Of a stretch of 64,000 nt of DNA, positions 63,208-64,000 are shown piece after piece. The stretch comes from Bacteroidales bacterium UBA5226 (GTDB taxonomy: Bacteria > Bacteroidota > Bacteroidia > Bacteroidales > UBA932). Position numbers and translations under genes: made by a program. The notes below the pieces were generated by a model that saw only the letters and a program-made list of their open reading frames with translations, searched no databases and was not told where the DNA came from. Where the stretch lies: contig DHUU01000014.1 in the NCBI GenBank assembly GCA_002409325.1, positions 1-64,000 on the forward strand, in the 5' to 3' direction. The stretch's first letter is position 1; each line of letters begins with the position of its first letter.

Positions 63208-64000
63208 ATGAAACAGCGATTTTTTATCATTACAGGAATTTTCCTTGGTTTTTTTTCTTTGTCACAAGCACAGGATACCACCTATTATAAAGAAATCATC
63301 AGGGAATTGTCCTCAAAAAAATTCGAGGGGCGTTCCGACTTTAAAAAAGGTGACCGGAAAGCGGCAAAATACATTGCCCTGCAATTCAGACAGATCCCCG
63401 GGGTGGAACCCTCTGTGGGTGGAAGATACCTGCAGCCATTTTCTTACAATGTAAACGTCTTCCACAAGAGAATGGAAATGTCGGTAGATGGAATTACCCT
63501 GGAACCGGGCAGGGATTTTATTGCCAGGGAATTCTCCCCCTCACAAAAAGGAACCTGGCCTCTGAAGTACATCAGCCCGGAAGATCATGATCCGGAGCGG
63601 TTGCTTCCTTTACTGGAAAGCGGTGATTTCCGCAATTCATACGTTGTACTGCAATACGATCTTATATACAAATACCTGGGCATAGCCCCGGCAACACTGT
63701 ATAAAATGCCTGTTTCGGGCCTGATCCTGGTCCAGGACAAACAACCGTCCTTTTTTAAGTCGCGTAGCGGTTTCGTGCAACCCATCCCGGTCATATGGGC
63801 AGGACCTGGTTTTCCGCGTGACGGAAAACACATACGTGTCCGTTTTGAAAGCAGGATGATAGAAGGCTATACTTCTTCCAATGTGATTGCACATATCCCC
63901 GGTTCTTCCAGGGCAGATTCATGCATCGTGTTTATTGCGCATTATGACCACCTGGGACATTTTGGCAAAGATGTGTATTATCCGGGGGCCCATGATAATG
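63208..64000 (+). CDS. M28 family zinc peptidase (runs off the window)
   Basis: The first 264 codons of a secreted peptidase. A signal peptide (MKQRFFIITGIFLGFFSLSQA) is followed by an N-terminal region with ELSSKKFEGRSDFKKG. A PA-like insert comes next, then the M28 start SSNVIAHIPGSS and zinc-ligand motif FIAHYDHLGHFG. The last codons read YYPGAHDN, where the family's bridging Asp is expected. The 3' part lies beyond the window. Aminopeptidase activity is the family norm. Confidence 0.85.
   Translation, partial: MKQRFFIITGIFLGFFSLSQAQDTTYYKEIIRELSSKKFEGRSDFKKGDRKAAKYIALQFRQIPGVEPSVGGRYLQPFSYNVNVFHKRMEMSVDGITLEPGRDFIAREFSPSQKGTWPLKYISPEDHDPERLLPLLESGDFRNSYVVLQYDLIYKYLGIAPATLYKMPVSGLILVQDKQPSFFKSRSGFVQPIPVIWAGPGFPRDGKHIRVRFESRMIEGYTSSNVIAHIPGSSRADSCIVFIAHYDHLGHFGKDVYYPGAHDN

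Overview
The window is chromosomal DNA from a saccharolytic, probably anaerobic member of the Bacteroidota, most likely order Bacteroidales. The evidence is two SusC/SusD pairs, a hybrid two-component (HTCS) regulator, a single-chain pyruvate:ferredoxin oxidoreductase, and repeated TAnnTTTG promoter -7 elements with TTTG/TTG -33 boxes. Genus is not assignable by eye. Apart from one AT-rich insert, base composition looks even.

Layout. 1-7.5 kb: tRNA-His, two lipoproteins of unknown function, then a forward cluster crtI-crtB (carotenoid synthesis), an exported-looking isoaspartyl methyltransferase, a membrane protein with a spermidine-synthase-like core, and a DUF2147 protein. 7.5-13.7 kb: a fluoride channel gene with a broken N-terminus, tRNA-Arg, fabD, a NahK-like sugar kinase and nifJ. 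13.9-20.1 kb: rmuC and a xylose operon (Nudix-type regulator, xylB, xylA, xylE) headed by a perfect palindromic operator. 20.1-45.7 kb: a glucuronoxylan utilisation locus with susC, susD, a GH10 xylanase carrying three inserted CBMs, a PA14-containing GH3, a CE20-like acetylesterase, a GH115-GH67 fusion, and a second GH3. The divergent HTCS regulator is followed by uxuA and a mannonate oxidoreductase. 45.7-51.3 kb: a histidine utilisation operon (hutH, hutI, MBL-fold protein, ftcD, SagB-like nitroreductase) with no urocanase gene. 51.5-56.1 kb: a second SusC/SusD pair without enzymes. 56.1-58.4 kb: a 1.83-kb AT-rich insert with an integrase fragment, flanked by a 250-bp direct repeat. 58.2-64 kb: ygiQ, pepP, a Tsx-like outer-membrane protein, a GH26 mannanase and a truncated M28 peptidase.

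How it works together. The 25.5-kb block from 20.1 to 45.7 kb plus the xyl operon reads as one pathway. Surface GH10 cuts glucuronoxylan. SusCD imports the oligomers. GH115/GH67 remove (methyl)glucuronate, the esterase removes acetyl groups and the GH3 enzymes release xylose. XylE/XylA/XylB take xylose to xylulose 5-phosphate, and the SDR plus UxuA take fructuronate to KDG. No arabinofuranosidase or uronate isomerase is present, so the locus looks built for acetylated glucuronoxylan rather than arabinoxylan.

Most notable: (1) one polypeptide carrying two unrelated alpha-glucuronidase families, GH115 and GH67, both with intact catalytic residues; (2) the 250-bp duplication around the small mobile-element remnant; (3) a GH10 split by three tandem CBMs; (4) -7 elements only 4-7 nt from the ATG of at least seven genes, suggesting leaderless transcripts.
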